DNA from: Deltaproteobacteria bacterium | GTDB lineage: Bacteria > Myxococcota_A > Polyangia > Haliangiales > Haliangiaceae | NCBI GenBank assembly: GCA_020630875.1 | Contig: JAHDIH010000004.1 | Span: forward strand, 243,400 to 307,399 | Length of the DNA stretch: 64,000 bases | Reading direction: 5' to 3' | Shown here: in pieces, positions 17,448-27,022 of the stretch | Numbering within the stretch: position 1 is the first letter of the stretch | How the letters are laid out: every line of letters starts with the position of its first letter | Notes under the pieces: generated by a model | Seen by the model: only the letters and a program-made list of their open reading frames with translations | What the model was told of the DNA's origin: nothing | Databases searched by the model: none | Program-made: the position numbers and the translations under genes

Positions 17448-18713
17448 TTGGATGGTCTTTGGTTCCTTAGCTTGCTTAGTTGGTGCTGTGGAGGAAATAA
17501 CAATGGAATGAATGATAGTGACGGGGGCACACCTGATGCAAACATCAAGGACGAGACTACGGCTAAAGTAATCAATGGAGACGGTGAGCCTGTAGCAAGT
17601 GTTTCTGTTTCATTCTACTGCGGATCAGACACCGAGTCACTCGGAGGTATTACTGACTCGGACGGCGAACTTAAGATTGACACTGAAGAAAAAGAATGTG
17701 ACGTGACGTTTAATACTAACCAAGGTGCCAACGCAATCACATTCATGGGCATAGGCCCTGGGGATACTGTGGTATGGAACAACGCAGAAACGGATGAATC
17801 ATCAGTAGGAACAATCGAAGTGACACTTCCTGCGCAGGACCCCAATGAAGAATGGACGAAAGTGATTGCTTGCGGTGTAGAGTATGAGCCTGTGAACTCT
17901 ACCATTCCGGTGGATGTCGTTAAGGGGTGCATTAAAGATGGTAAAGTTGGATTGCTTTTTACTGCTTTTGACGGTGACGACAAGCCAATGTCTTACTCAT
18001 TTCTAGAAACCGATGCGCCGACAAGTGGCGGAACAGTTACTGCGACGTTCCCCGCGGCGGCAGCCCCCGCCGCAGCTGGCGACTTTGGAATTACCGGTGC
18101 CACTTCTTTTCCTAGTTTGGTGGTTGCTCAAGCAATGGTCACCGTGAACGACTATGACTTTCGTCTTGTTGAGTTTGAGCCGACTCCCGTGTCGAATGGA
18201 GCCGCTAGTTTTTCCGTCATACCACCCAGTGGCAGCACACCATCAGCCGTATTCGGAGCCTTTGATGCGAATACCACAAAAGCTGTGGGACGAAAGTCTC
18301 CCCCCTCAACCGTATCGGTTACCGACCTACCACAAGAAATTGACATGCTCGCGGGCCCAAATTTCTTGGAAATCGCAGGAAATAGTGGAGCTACCGGGGG
18401 AATCGTGAAAATCGAATGGATGGCTCCCGACAACGGAGGCAACACGCTCGTTGAGTATGGTTGGACCATCGTGTTTAAAGGCTCTGGAAACGTTACATGG
18501 CCAAAAAGAGATGAAATTGGGCCGGCAGCACCATTCCCTCATCCGACAGATTATTCAGCTGACTACGACCTTTCTACTTTCAACTACTCTTCAGGGGATT
18601 ATAGAGAGCTTGTCAGAGACTTCGCCCAAGGAGAGTTTTTAAAAGGACTGACCGCAGCGACCGCTACAGTGGATTTCTCTAGGGTCGAATACAATCCATC
18701 AGCGCTACAATAG
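17448..18713 (+). CDS. Lipoprotein, frameshifted in its signal peptide
   Basis: 421 residues in this frame, but the true signal peptide lies in another frame. ATG 17434 reads MRFRNWMVFGSLACLVGA and then runs out of frame. The long frame reads CGGNNNG from codon 14 onward, so a one-base insertion near 17487 would join them as LVGA-CGG, a proper lipobox. As it stands, only a weak TTG start is available. The body has a carboxypeptidase-regulatory-like segment (VINGDGEPVASVSVSFYCGSD) at residues 40-75, then an unrecognised beta-rich part. No enzymatic motif. Confidence 0.6.
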   Translation: MDGLWFLSLLSWCCGGNNNGMNDSDGGTPDANIKDETTAKVINGDGEPVASVSVSFYCGSDTESLGGITDSDGELKIDTEEKECDVTFNTNQGANAITFMGIGPGDTVVWNNAETDESSVGTIEVTLPAQDPNEEWTKVIACGVEYEPVNSTIPVDVVKGCIKDGKVGLLFTAFDGDDKPMSYSFLETDAPTSGGTVTATFPAAAAPAAAGDFGITGATSFPSLVVAQAMVTVNDYDFRLVEFEPTPVSNGAASFSVIPPSGSTPSAVFGAFDANTTKAVGRKSPPSTVSVTDLPQEIDMLAGPNFLEIAGNSGATGGIVKIEWMAPDNGGNTLVEYGWTIVFKGSGNVTWPKRDEIGPAAPFPHPTDYSADYDLSTFNYSSGDYRELVRDFAQGEFLKGLTAATATVDFSRVEYNPSALQ

Positions 18714-18820
18714 AAAGTCACACACAGTGATGTCAAAGTGAGAGATTCTCCTACAAAAGCAACGTAAAAAATCAATGCGTCTCACCGAATTTTTTACTCG
18801 TGCAATGTTACGATACTTTG

Positions 18821-21800
18821 GTGAGCCGTTTTCTAATTGTATCATTACTCGTTTGCTTTGGCTGTACGGAGTCAATAAGTCTAAACCCGGGGTCGACGAA
18901 GCTTACTTCTGCAGCAACGGGAATCGCATACGATTGCACAACAGATCAATCGGAAATTCCAATCCCAGAATGCGAAGCCCTTGTTGCACTATACGACTCT
19001 ACCGCTGGAGACACGTGGTCTGACAATACGGGATGGGGGAGCGCGACGCCAAGCAGCTGGGTCGGCGTAACCGTCTCCGGCGGGCAAGTAACCAGGGTCA
19101 TTCTTACTACCAAAAATCTTACGGGAACCATTCCCGCAAGCTTGGCAAACCTCTCAGCGCTTACTCATCTGCAACTTGCTAACAACAATCTTACAGGAAC
19201 CATTCCCACCGATCTTGGGACGTTACCAAACCTGAGATTCTTGTACCTTGACCGCAACGAGTTGACCGGAAGCGTCCCAGTAGAGCTAGCCAACCTTCTC
19301 ACTCTAGAGCGTCTCTATCTCTATAACAACAACCTAACGGGAACCATCGCCCCGCAGTTAGGTAGTATGCCAGCAATCCGCTATTTCAGATTAGATGGCA
19401 ATGAATTGACCGGGAATATACCTCCCGAAGTTGCAAACCTTCCGCTAGCCACTCATGTCTACCTTCAGAACAACAACTTGACAGGAACCATCCCAACTGA
19501 GCTAGGTAACCTCGCATCAGTAACTCATCTGTACCTTCACGGAAACGAACTTTCTGGAGACATTCCTGTAGAGCTAACCAGTATTGCTACTTTGAGAGTT
19601 CTCTACTTGTACAACAACGGTCTCTCCGGCACGGTTCCTACCGGATTTGGTACCGCACCAGCACTAACCCATCTTTACCTCTATAACAACGATCTGACTG
19701 GAAATATCCCAAATGACCTGGGTACTTCTACCAGTCTTCGTTTTCTCAGACTAGACAACAATCAGCTGAGTGGGATGATTCCTGCAAGCCTTGGAAGCTC
19801 TACAAGCCTTGAATACCTATACCTTCCCGGCAATGAATTGACAGGAGAGATTCCGCCCGAGCTAGGTAACATTGCGACGCTCACTCGGCTTTACCTTAAC
19901 TCAAATCAGCTTTCCGGTGAGATTCCCCCGGAGCTGGGAAACCTAACTTCTCTTCAATACCTTTACCTGTATACCAACGAACTCACGGGAGAAATTCCTC
20001 AGGAGCTCAGCGGACTCACCTCAATTCTTCACCTACGGCTTTACAACAATCAATTGACAGGGACGATCCCCGCAGGTTTGGCCACTCTTGCGACCCTCCG
20101 TACATTATACCTCTACAACAATCAGCTAACGGGAACGATTCCTACCGGTTTCGAAAACTTGGCCGACTTAACCCATCTTTATTTGTACAACAACGATCTC
20201 TCTGGATCTATCCCTACCGGTTTCGGAAGTTCGACATCCCTCACCCATCTCTATCTTCACAACAATCAACTGACTGGCTCGATCCCCGTAGACTTAGGTA
20301 GCTCGGTAACCCTGCAAATTTTGAGACTCGACAACAATCAACTGACAGGAGCAATACCTCCCGAACTAGGAAATGCCGCAGCTTTGCGTCAACTGTACGC
20401 TCCAGGCAATCAGTTAACCGGAACGATTCCGGCGGAAATAGGTAACATTGGTACTCTTACCCATCTCATATTAAATCATAATCAACTAACGCTACCACTT
20501 CCCGTCGAGCTCGCAACTATGACGGCGCTTACTCACTTGTATTTAAACAATAATGCATTGGGTGGTACGATTCCTAGCTTCTTAGGAACGAGCCAAACCA
20601 TCAGAGTTTTGTATTTGCAAGAATGTGGTTTCACAGGTGTCATTCCTCCCGAACTAGCAGATATTCCAACGCTAGAAAACTTAAACTTATCTGACAACGA
20701 CTTGTCTGGTTCCATTCCTGTCGAATTCGGAGATTCAACTTCGCTTATCACCCTTTCTCTAGTTGATAATCAACTGACTGGTTCCATTCCACCAGAATTG
20801 GGAAATGCCACGATGCTCGCTACGCTCAACTTGGGTGCCAATCAATTGACCGGTTCCATTCCTGTTGAGATCGCTCAGCTTCCCGCTTTACGCTTGTTTT
20901 ATATCTACGATAATCGAATTTCTGGCTCGCTTCCGGTTGAGTTCGGTAGTTCAACGACATTGTCTGTGCTGCTGGCGCACAATAACGATTTGTCAGGTTC
21001 CATCCCCCCAGAATGGGGACAAATCGCAACACTTACGAATCTCACTATTTACGGTAATCGACTCAACGGTGCGCTACCAGCGGAGCTTGGAAGCTTGACG
21101 ACTCTCACTACTTTGGACTTACGACAGAATGAATTTTCAGGGACAATACCAGTAGAGCTAGGCCAGCTGACAGCACTAACAACGTTACGAATCGACCAAA
21201 ACCAACTAACTGGATCTATTCCTGTTGAACTAGGTAACTTGGCAAGTATTGTTGAGCTCTCCCTTTCCAACAATCAACTCAACGGAGACATTCCGGTGGA
21301 ACTGACCACGCTCCAAACGCTGCAATTCCTCCATCTAGAGAACAATGAGTTAACCGGAACCGTGCCTTCCTCTTTCGGGAGCACTCCACTGCTGCAGCGT
21401 CTGTACCTCTACAACAATCAACTAACGGGAGATATTCCCCCATCGCTACTCAACAGCGCGACATTACTTCACCTTCTTCTAGACAACAATCAATTGAGTG
21501 GTGCGGTGAGTGCAATTACTGCCCCGCTACTGCATCTCACGCTACGAAACAATAATTGCATAAGTTCAAGTATCGATCTTAGTGGCTACGACGAGGGTTG
21601 GGAAAATGGTTGCGACGACCTTGATGAAGATGGCGTTCTCGATGCTTTCGACAACTGTCCGATGCTAGCCAACAGTGCGCAGTCTGACACCGATGGTAAT
21701 GGAACTGGAGACGTCTGCGAGCCTTCTAATAACAAGTCCGACAAAATGTTTGGTGAGCTTAGGCAGACCGATTGGAGTGCTGGAGCTACTGTCGATTATT

Positions 21801-22876
21801 CGACTTCTGCTACAACCGAGACAGGTTTCTCCCGAATAGAAGGGCACTTTCAAAATGCAGGTACTTCGCTGCGAAGCACTCAGCTAATGCTGTCGTACTC
21901 CGGGGACTTGTTTGAAATATCGCCGGTGAGAGACGCAAAGTCTGCGACCGTTTACTACGACAACCGTACGGCGAGTGGTTTTCCGGCCTATCCTACCCCT
22001 GCAAGTCACAGTTTTCTACAATGGTTCTATCGTGACACCACCACAGGCCAACTTTCTTGGATGCGCGTGCATCATGGAGACTTGATCCCTGGAGCCAGCG
22101 GAATCTATACGTCGCACTCTATCCACGGACAACAAGCGCCCGATTTAGAAATTTCCGACGACTATCACGAACTTACGAATCAATCTTTCAATATCTATTA
22201 CTCCTTAAACGCGGACGGAGGCTCCCTGGCCGTTCCTTCTGAGTTTTGGGCAACAGGTTCGATTGACTCCGCGGATCCAGAAATTGAAGCAGCGAGTATC
22301 TACACCGACGACTTAGGGAGTAAGGTAGACTTACCTTACGACTTAGGACCAGTGGCCTACAAAATTACGAGCCGTCTGCACAGTCAATTAACATCGTCGG
22401 TCTTCAACACGGGAGATTTCAGAACGTGGAATACGGTTGAACTCGACACGACGGCATCTCCGGATTCGGAAATCGTGGTATACGTACGGACTGGCATCAC
22501 ACTAACGTCCCTGTCAGCTGCAAGTTGGCAAGGGCCCTTCAGAAATGGCGATTCTTTGAAAGGTGTAAATGCGGGTAAGTTCATTCAGTATCAACTTAAA
22601 GCACAACTTTCCGATCCTGAGACTGCCGGAGCGGTAGAGCCTTTTGCAGAAGTAAGCGAAGTCGCAATTGCATTTGGAGAAACTGTAGAATGTGAAGACA
22701 GCAATAATAACGGCGTATGCGACTTCGAAGAAAACGATGGTAACGGCGGCGGCGGAGAGAACAACTATGGCGTTGCAGGTGGAGGATGCGGTACAACTGC
22801 TACTCTCTGGCCTCCTCTCACGTTCTTGGCGATGGTGATTATTTTTCGTCGCAAAAGATACGATCACGCGAGCTGA
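18821..22876 (+). CDS. Plant-type LRR surface lipoprotein with C-terminal sorting tail
   Basis: About 1351 residues. The GTG start gives MSRFLIVSLLVCFGCTES, a lipobox. An LRR cap (ALYDSTAGDTWSDNTGWG) is followed by roughly 34 repeats of 24 residues with the plant-specific pattern LxxLYLxNNxLTGxIPxxLGxL, up to about residue 920. A type 3 thrombospondin calcium repeat follows (DLDEDGVLDAFDNCPMLANS), then an unrecognised beta-rich domain, and a tail GGENNYGVAGGGCGTT - hydrophobic helix - RRKR. Such tails are C-terminal sorting signals. Likely a cell-surface adhesin. A GTG 21 bp upstream is the track start and adds seven residues before the signal peptide. Confidence 0.88.
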   Translation: MSRFLIVSLLVCFGCTESISLNPGSTKLTSAATGIAYDCTTDQSEIPIPECEALVALYDSTAGDTWSDNTGWGSATPSSWVGVTVSGGQVTRVILTTKNLTGTIPASLANLSALTHLQLANNNLTGTIPTDLGTLPNLRFLYLDRNELTGSVPVELANLLTLERLYLYNNNLTGTIAPQLGSMPAIRYFRLDGNELTGNIPPEVANLPLATHVYLQNNNLTGTIPTELGNLASVTHLYLHGNELSGDIPVELTSIATLRVLYLYNNGLSGTVPTGFGTAPALTHLYLYNNDLTGNIPNDLGTSTSLRFLRLDNNQLSGMIPASLGSSTSLEYLYLPGNELTGEIPPELGNIATLTRLYLNSNQLSGEIPPELGNLTSLQYLYLYTNELTGEIPQELSGLTSILHLRLYNNQLTGTIPAGLATLATLRTLYLYNNQLTGTIPTGFENLADLTHLYLYNNDLSGSIPTGFGSSTSLTHLYLHNNQLTGSIPVDLGSSVTLQILRLDNNQLTGAIPPELGNAAALRQLYAPGNQLTGTIPAEIGNIGTLTHLILNHNQLTLPLPVELATMTALTHLYLNNNALGGTIPSFLGTSQTIRVLYLQECGFTGVIPPELADIPTLENLNLSDNDLSGSIPVEFGDSTSLITLSLVDNQLTGSIPPELGNATMLATLNLGANQLTGSIPVEIAQLPALRLFYIYDNRISGSLPVEFGSSTTLSVLLAHNNDLSGSIPPEWGQIATLTNLTIYGNRLNGALPAELGSLTTLTTLDLRQNEFSGTIPVELGQLTALTTLRIDQNQLTGSIPVELGNLASIVELSLSNNQLNGDIPVELTTLQTLQFLHLENNELTGTVPSSFGSTPLLQRLYLYNNQLTGDIPPSLLNSATLLHLLLDNNQLSGAVSAITAPLLHLTLRNNNCISSSIDLSGYDEGWENGCDDLDEDGVLDAFDNCPMLANSAQSDTDGNGTGDVCEPSNNKSDKMFGELRQTDWSAGATVDYSTSATTETGFSRIEGHFQNAGTSLRSTQLMLSYSGDLFEISPVRDAKSATVYYDNRTASGFPAYPTPASHSFLQWFYRDTTTGQLSWMRVHHGDLIPGASGIYTSHSIHGQQAPDLEISDDYHELTNQSFNIYYSLNADGGSLAVPSEFWATGSIDSADPEIEAASIYTDDLGSKVDLPYDLGPVAYKITSRLHSQLTSSVFNTGDFRTWNTVELDTTASPDSEIVVYVRTGITLTSLSAASWQGPFRNGDSLKGVNAGKFIQYQLKAQLSDPETAGAVEPFAEVSEVAIAFGETVECEDSNNNGVCDFEENDGNGGGGENNYGVAGGGCGTTATLWPPLTFLAMVIIFRRKRYDHAS

Positions 22877-22996
22877 TGCTAAATCAAAATTCCTGAGCAC
22901 TAGCTTTCTAAGTTCGCCCCTAGTCGGAAAAACTAGCATTCTAACTGCCCCGCAACGGTACGAGGCTCACTTTCTACCTGAATCTAGGTTGAGACA

Positions 22997-23047
22997 GCAG
23001 CAATAGCTACTTTCAATCGCCAATAGGCATGCCCTATTGGATTTCTA
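22997..23047. repeat. 51-bp dispersed repeat, copy 2
   Basis: Contains CCAATAGG and CCTATTGG as a perfect 8-bp inverted repeat with a 5-nt loop. Lies 44 bp upstream of katG. On the minus strand the open frame reads RNPIGHAYWRLKVAIAAVST. Confidence 0.7.
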
Positions 23048-23090
23048 AGTCTGATGTCTCTAACGTCAGTACAAATAAAGAGGAGTTTTT

Positions 23091-25334
23091 ATGAGACGTA
23101 TCGTAATCACAGCGGTTTGCGGAGCACTATTCGCAAGCTGTTCATCAGACAATAACAAGTTAGCGGCGCCAACTGCTCCGGCTAAAGCGCATCAAAATCA
23201 CGCGGGGAAGTATCACGGTCACAATACCAATAGCGATTGGTGGCCAAATCGACTGGACTTGAGAGTACTTCGTGCCAATTCATTGAAGGGAGATCCGAGC
23301 GACGCTTCATTTGACTACGCGGAAGCCTTTTCAAAGCTCGACTTAAAAGCTGTCAAAAAGGATATTGAGAAAACTCTAACCACATCGCAAGAGTGGTGGC
23401 CCGCAGACTACGGCCATTACGGCGGATTGATGATCCGACTTGCGTGGCACAGTGCCGGTACCTATCGCGCGATCGACGGTCGCGGTGGCGCAGCTTCAGG
23501 GACGATTCGTTTTGCTCCGCTCAACAGCTGGCCAGACAATGCCAACCTAGACAAGGCAAGAAGACTTCTGTGGCCTATCAAGAAGAAGTATGGGCAATCA
23601 CTTTCCTGGGCCGACCTAATGATTCTCACCGGCAATGTCGCTCTCGAATCGATGGGATTCAAAACTTATGGCTTTGGTGGCGGAAGAGAAGACGTCTACG
23701 AGCCTACAGATATTAATTGGGGTCCAGAAACGACATGGCTTGCGGATGAACGATTCTCCAAAGATGGAAAATTGAAAAAGCCTCTTGCCGCCAGCCAAAT
23801 GGGACTAATCTACGTCAACCCGGAAGGCCCAGGAGGTAATCCCGATCCACTAGAAGCAGCTAAACGTATTCGCATCACTTTTGCGAGAATGGGTATGAAT
23901 GACGAAGAAACCATCGCATTGATTGCCGGCGGACATACTTTGGGTAAAGCGCATGGCGCTGCCAAACCAGGAAAACACGTAGGCCCAGAGCCCGAAAAAG
24001 CACCGCTAGAATCGCAAGGCTTAGGATGGAAGAACTCTCATAAATCGGGAAAAGGTGCCGACACGATTACCAGCGGACTTGAAGGTGCATGGACCAACAC
24101 GCCAGTAAAGTGGGGGCATGGGTTCTTCAAAAATCTCTATCGGTTTGATTGGGAACTTACAGAAAGCCCCGGTGGAGCCAAACAGTGGACCCCTAAAGAC
24201 TCACCTGCAAGCGTTCCAGACGCCCATGATCCGAACAAGCGCCACAAACCAATGATGCTCACTACAGATCTAGCGCTGCGTATGGATCCCGCTTATGGAA
24301 AAATATCCAAAAAATTTCACGACAACCCTGCGTTATTCGAAATGGCTTTTGCCAAAGCTTGGTTTAAACTGACCCATAGGGACATGGGGTCAAGAGAACG
24401 ATTGCTTGGTCCCGAAGTACCTGAAGCGCTCTTGTGGCAAGATCCGGTGCCTAAGTCCAGCCATGGGCCAGTTACTGACGGCGACATCGCGTCACTAAAG
24501 AAGCAGATCCTTGCTGTGGGGCTGACTAACGCAGAGCTTGTTCGAACCGCTTGGGCCTCAGCGTCGACCTATCGGGACACTGATAAACGTGGAGGAGCCA
24601 ACGGTGCTCGCATTCGTCTCGCTCCCATGAAAGATTGGGATGTAAATCGCCCGGCAGAACTATCCAAAGTCATAGGAAAGCTAACAGAAGTTCAAACGCA
24701 GTTTAACAGCCGAAAAGGGAAACACGTCTCTCTGGCTGATCTAATCGTACTTGGAGGAAATGCAGCGGTAGAAGAAGCGGCCAAAAAAGCAGGGCACTCG
24801 GTCTCGATAAAATTCACACAGGGGCGAACAGATGCTTCGCAAGCACAAACCGACGTGACTTCTTTCAATCATCTCAAGCCCACTGCAGATGGATTCCGCA
24901 ACTACGCAGGTAATCTTGACGGCCAAAACGCCGCCAAAAAGCTAGTCGAAAAGGCAGACTTATTGACCCTGACAGCAGCTGAAATGACCGTACTGGTAGG
25001 AGGCTTGCGAGTTCTTGGCGCGAACTATGACGGATCTTCTTTGGGAGTTTTCACATCGCGCCCCGGTTTGCTCACCAACGACTACTTTACTAATTTACTC
25101 GACATGAATATTACTTGGAAAAAGTCTGACAAGGACAACCGCTACGTCGCTACAAGTACCAAAGACGAAAGTCAAAAATGGACCGGAACAGCTATAGATC
25201 TGGTCTTTGGTTCCAACTCCCAATTGCGAGCGCTGTCCGAAGTCTATGCCTCAGACGACGCTGAAAAGCGTTTTGTAACAGACTTTGCCTCGGTATGGGC
25301 AAAAGTCATGGAACTAGACCTAATCAAACGTTAA
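23091..25334 (+). CDS. katG: Catalase-peroxidase with lipoprotein signal
   Basis: 747-residue KatG, a heme enzyme that removes hydrogen peroxide by catalase and peroxidase reactions. Distal site [11 protein letters not shown] at about 116-126, Met-Tyr-Trp adduct region [17 protein letters not shown], and proximal His in [10 protein letters not shown]. The second, inactive half (from LLWQDPVP) is present and full length. Unusually, the protein starts [19 protein letters not shown], a lipobox, so it should be exported and membrane-anchored rather than cytoplasmic, as for the periplasmic KatP type. AGAGGAG lies 6 nt before the ATG and fixes the start. Confidence 0.95.
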   Translation: MRRIVITAVCGALFASCSSDNNKLAAPTAPAKAHQNHAGKYHGHNTNSDWWPNRLDLRVLRANSLKGDPSDASFDYAEAFSKLDLKAVKKDIEKTLTTSQEWWPADYGHYGGLMIRLAWHSAGTYRAIDGRGGAASGTIRFAPLNSWPDNANLDKARRLLWPIKKKYGQSLSWADLMILTGNVALESMGFKTYGFGGGREDVYEPTDINWGPETTWLADERFSKDGKLKKPLAASQMGLIYVNPEGPGGNPDPLEAAKRIRITFARMGMNDEETIALIAGGHTLGKAHGAAKPGKHVGPEPEKAPLESQGLGWKNSHKSGKGADTITSGLEGAWTNTPVKWGHGFFKNLYRFDWELTESPGGAKQWTPKDSPASVPDAHDPNKRHKPMMLTTDLALRMDPAYGKISKKFHDNPALFEMAFAKAWFKLTHRDMGSRERLLGPEVPEALLWQDPVPKSSHGPVTDGDIASLKKQILAVGLTNAELVRTAWASASTYRDTDKRGGANGARIRLAPMKDWDVNRPAELSKVIGKLTEVQTQFNSRKGKHVSLADLIVLGGNAAVEEAAKKAGHSVSIKFTQGRTDASQAQTDVTSFNHLKPTADGFRNYAGNLDGQNAAKKLVEKADLLTLTAAEMTVLVGGLRVLGANYDGSSLGVFTSRPGLLTNDYFTNLLDMNITWKKSDKDNRYVATSTKDESQKWTGTAIDLVFGSNSQLRALSEVYASDDAEKRFVTDFASVWAKVMELDLIKR

Positions 25335-25345
25335 ACTATCGAGTG

Positions 25346-25373
25346 AAGAGAGGTCCACAGAGGCCTCTCTTTT
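25346..25373 (+). terminator. Terminator after katG
   Basis: AAGAGAGG pairs with CCTCTCTT around a 10-nt loop, followed by T residues. It also overlaps the end of the convergent gene. Confidence 0.75.
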
Positions 25374-26354
25374 ACTCTGGTTGGTAACAGCGAATGCGGT
25401 CCCACGTTTTAGCGCTGCATTTGTCTTCTGCATTTTCAATTTGCTTTAGATTGTGAAGCGTTGCGGTGGCACCAGTTTTGGTATGGGTAGAAAAAACCGT
25501 ATGTCCTGTAACATTCGCCATACGCTGGGCGTAGGAAAGTCGAGTGTCCTTGGTCCCATCTGAATTTTTGGTTACCTGATCCAGGCCTGAACGGCAGTTG
25601 CCTTCATAGATCCAGGCGTCAGTAGCAAGCAGTCCTTTTATTCCATTTAGAAACTTCGCGTTGTCAGGTTGAAAACGATTGTTCTTCTCCCATTTGCTTT
25701 GTCTGTGAACGGACTCAACATCTACAACTTCTCCAAGCGATGAACTGCAAATCAATTCTTCGAAAACCTCTCCGGTAAGTTTCGTTTTCTTTCCACTTGC
25801 ATCTCTCTTGCTTCGAATGGAACCATAATTGAATCCTTCAAGCTCAGGAAATCCTGCCTCTTGCAGTCCCAACATAAGCGCCTCCATCGCGGTTCCTTCA
25901 AAACACTCATCAGCTGACAGCGCAAAACGATAACTGTACGGTGAGTTTGGCTGACGTCGGCTATTGTAAAACGATACTTCAAGTCCATCGCCGCCTTCTT
26001 CAATGACGAACAGGGATTCGGCTTCTTCTTCACGATGATCGGACCGTCAAGCGCGCCATGACCGACTAATATTACCCTGTCGTAGTTGCCTCCGGCTCGA
26101 GATTCTAGGCCAGCGATCGCTGACTCTACATTGGCGGGAGTAAACCAATCGATATTCTCATAACCAACTTTTCGAGTAAGACTGGAAGGAGTCATTCCTG
26201 GTTCATCAGCACACAACATCAATACTTTTAAATCCGTAATCCCGCTTGTGTCCTGCATATTTTGCACCGAAGAAAGGTCCGGCATCGACTGGGTTGTTTT
26301 TGCAGCGGATATCGTGGACTCAAAGTCTTGGCTAGCGGAAGCTCTGGCTCTCAT
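25372..26354 (-). pseudogene. Caspase-like (GHG / NCRSG) protein, frameshifted
   Basis: Two overlapping frames make one protein. The first half (25752-26354) runs to VILVGHGALDGPIIV; the second (25372-25887) continues if one G is restored at about 26031, giving IIV-EEEAESLFVIEEGGDG. The restored product is about 327 residues. GHG and NCRSG, followed by a YAQRMANVTGHTVF segment, resemble the His-Cys dyad layout of caspase-like or DUF4347 domains, so a cysteine peptidase fold is possible. No signal peptide is seen. The gene may be inactive, or the missing base may be a sequence error. Confidence 0.6.
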
Positions 26355-26475
26355 CGCTGCACTTTAGTGAAACCTACATGCAGTCACGAACTTTATTCAC
26401 CACCAAGCTCCTAAGATTATTATGTTAACAAGTTACTACTTGTGCTCTAACCAGAAGTTGCTTATTTAACGCGAC

Positions 26476-27009
26476 ATGTTAGGTGCACTCGTCATTCTTA
26501 CGCTTTTATCTTGTAGTTCCGTAGAGCCAAATGACGCGCCAACGTGCTTTGACGGAATTCAAAATGGCGACGAGTCAGCAATAGACTGCGGCGGTTCAGT
26601 TTGCGGTGTCTGTAAAGTCGAAGCGACCTGCAGTGACGGAGTATTGAACGGAAACGAATCTGGAATTGATTGCGGCGGTCCTGACTGCGAGCTTTGCGCT
26701 CCGACTTGCACCGATGGGCTCCTTAACGGCGATGAAACTGATATTGATTGCGGAGGTCCCGATTGCGACGTATGCCAATGCGAAAATGGCGTGCTAGACG
26801 GAGACGAGGAAGAAGCCGATTGTGGTGGTAGCTGCCCAGAAAAGTGTCCTACCTGTGACGATGGAATCCAAAACGGCGATGAAAGTAGAATTGACTGTGG
26901 TGACGTTTCGATCTGCGGACGATGTTCGGGTTCAATCTGTAATACCGACATGGATTGCGCTACACGCTGTCCATTTATTCCAAGCAGCCGCACTGGCAGA
27001 TGCGAATAA
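26476..27009 (+). CDS. Cys-rich repeat lipoprotein
   Basis: 177 residues with lipobox LLSC at about 13. The body is five repeats of about 24 residues with the pattern C.DGIQNGDESxxDCGGxxCxxC, then a short C-terminal Cys-rich end. This repeat is common in surface proteins of myxobacteria and relatives and is probably disulfide-stabilised. A likely promoter (TTGTGC - 17 bp - TATTTA) ends 7 nt before the ATG, suggesting a leaderless mRNA. Confidence 0.75.
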   Translation: MLGALVILTLLSCSSVEPNDAPTCFDGIQNGDESAIDCGGSVCGVCKVEATCSDGVLNGNESGIDCGGPDCELCAPTCTDGLLNGDETDIDCGGPDCDVCQCENGVLDGDEEEADCGGSCPEKCPTCDDGIQNGDESRIDCGDVSICGRCSGSICNTDMDCATRCPFIPSSRTGRCE

Positions 27010-27022
27010 TTTTAAAAGCTCA

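Noticed and set aside
18800..18820. Track start GTG 18800 as the true LRR start
   Set aside because: GTG 18821 places a clean lipoprotein signal at the N-terminus; the seven extra residues would precede it.
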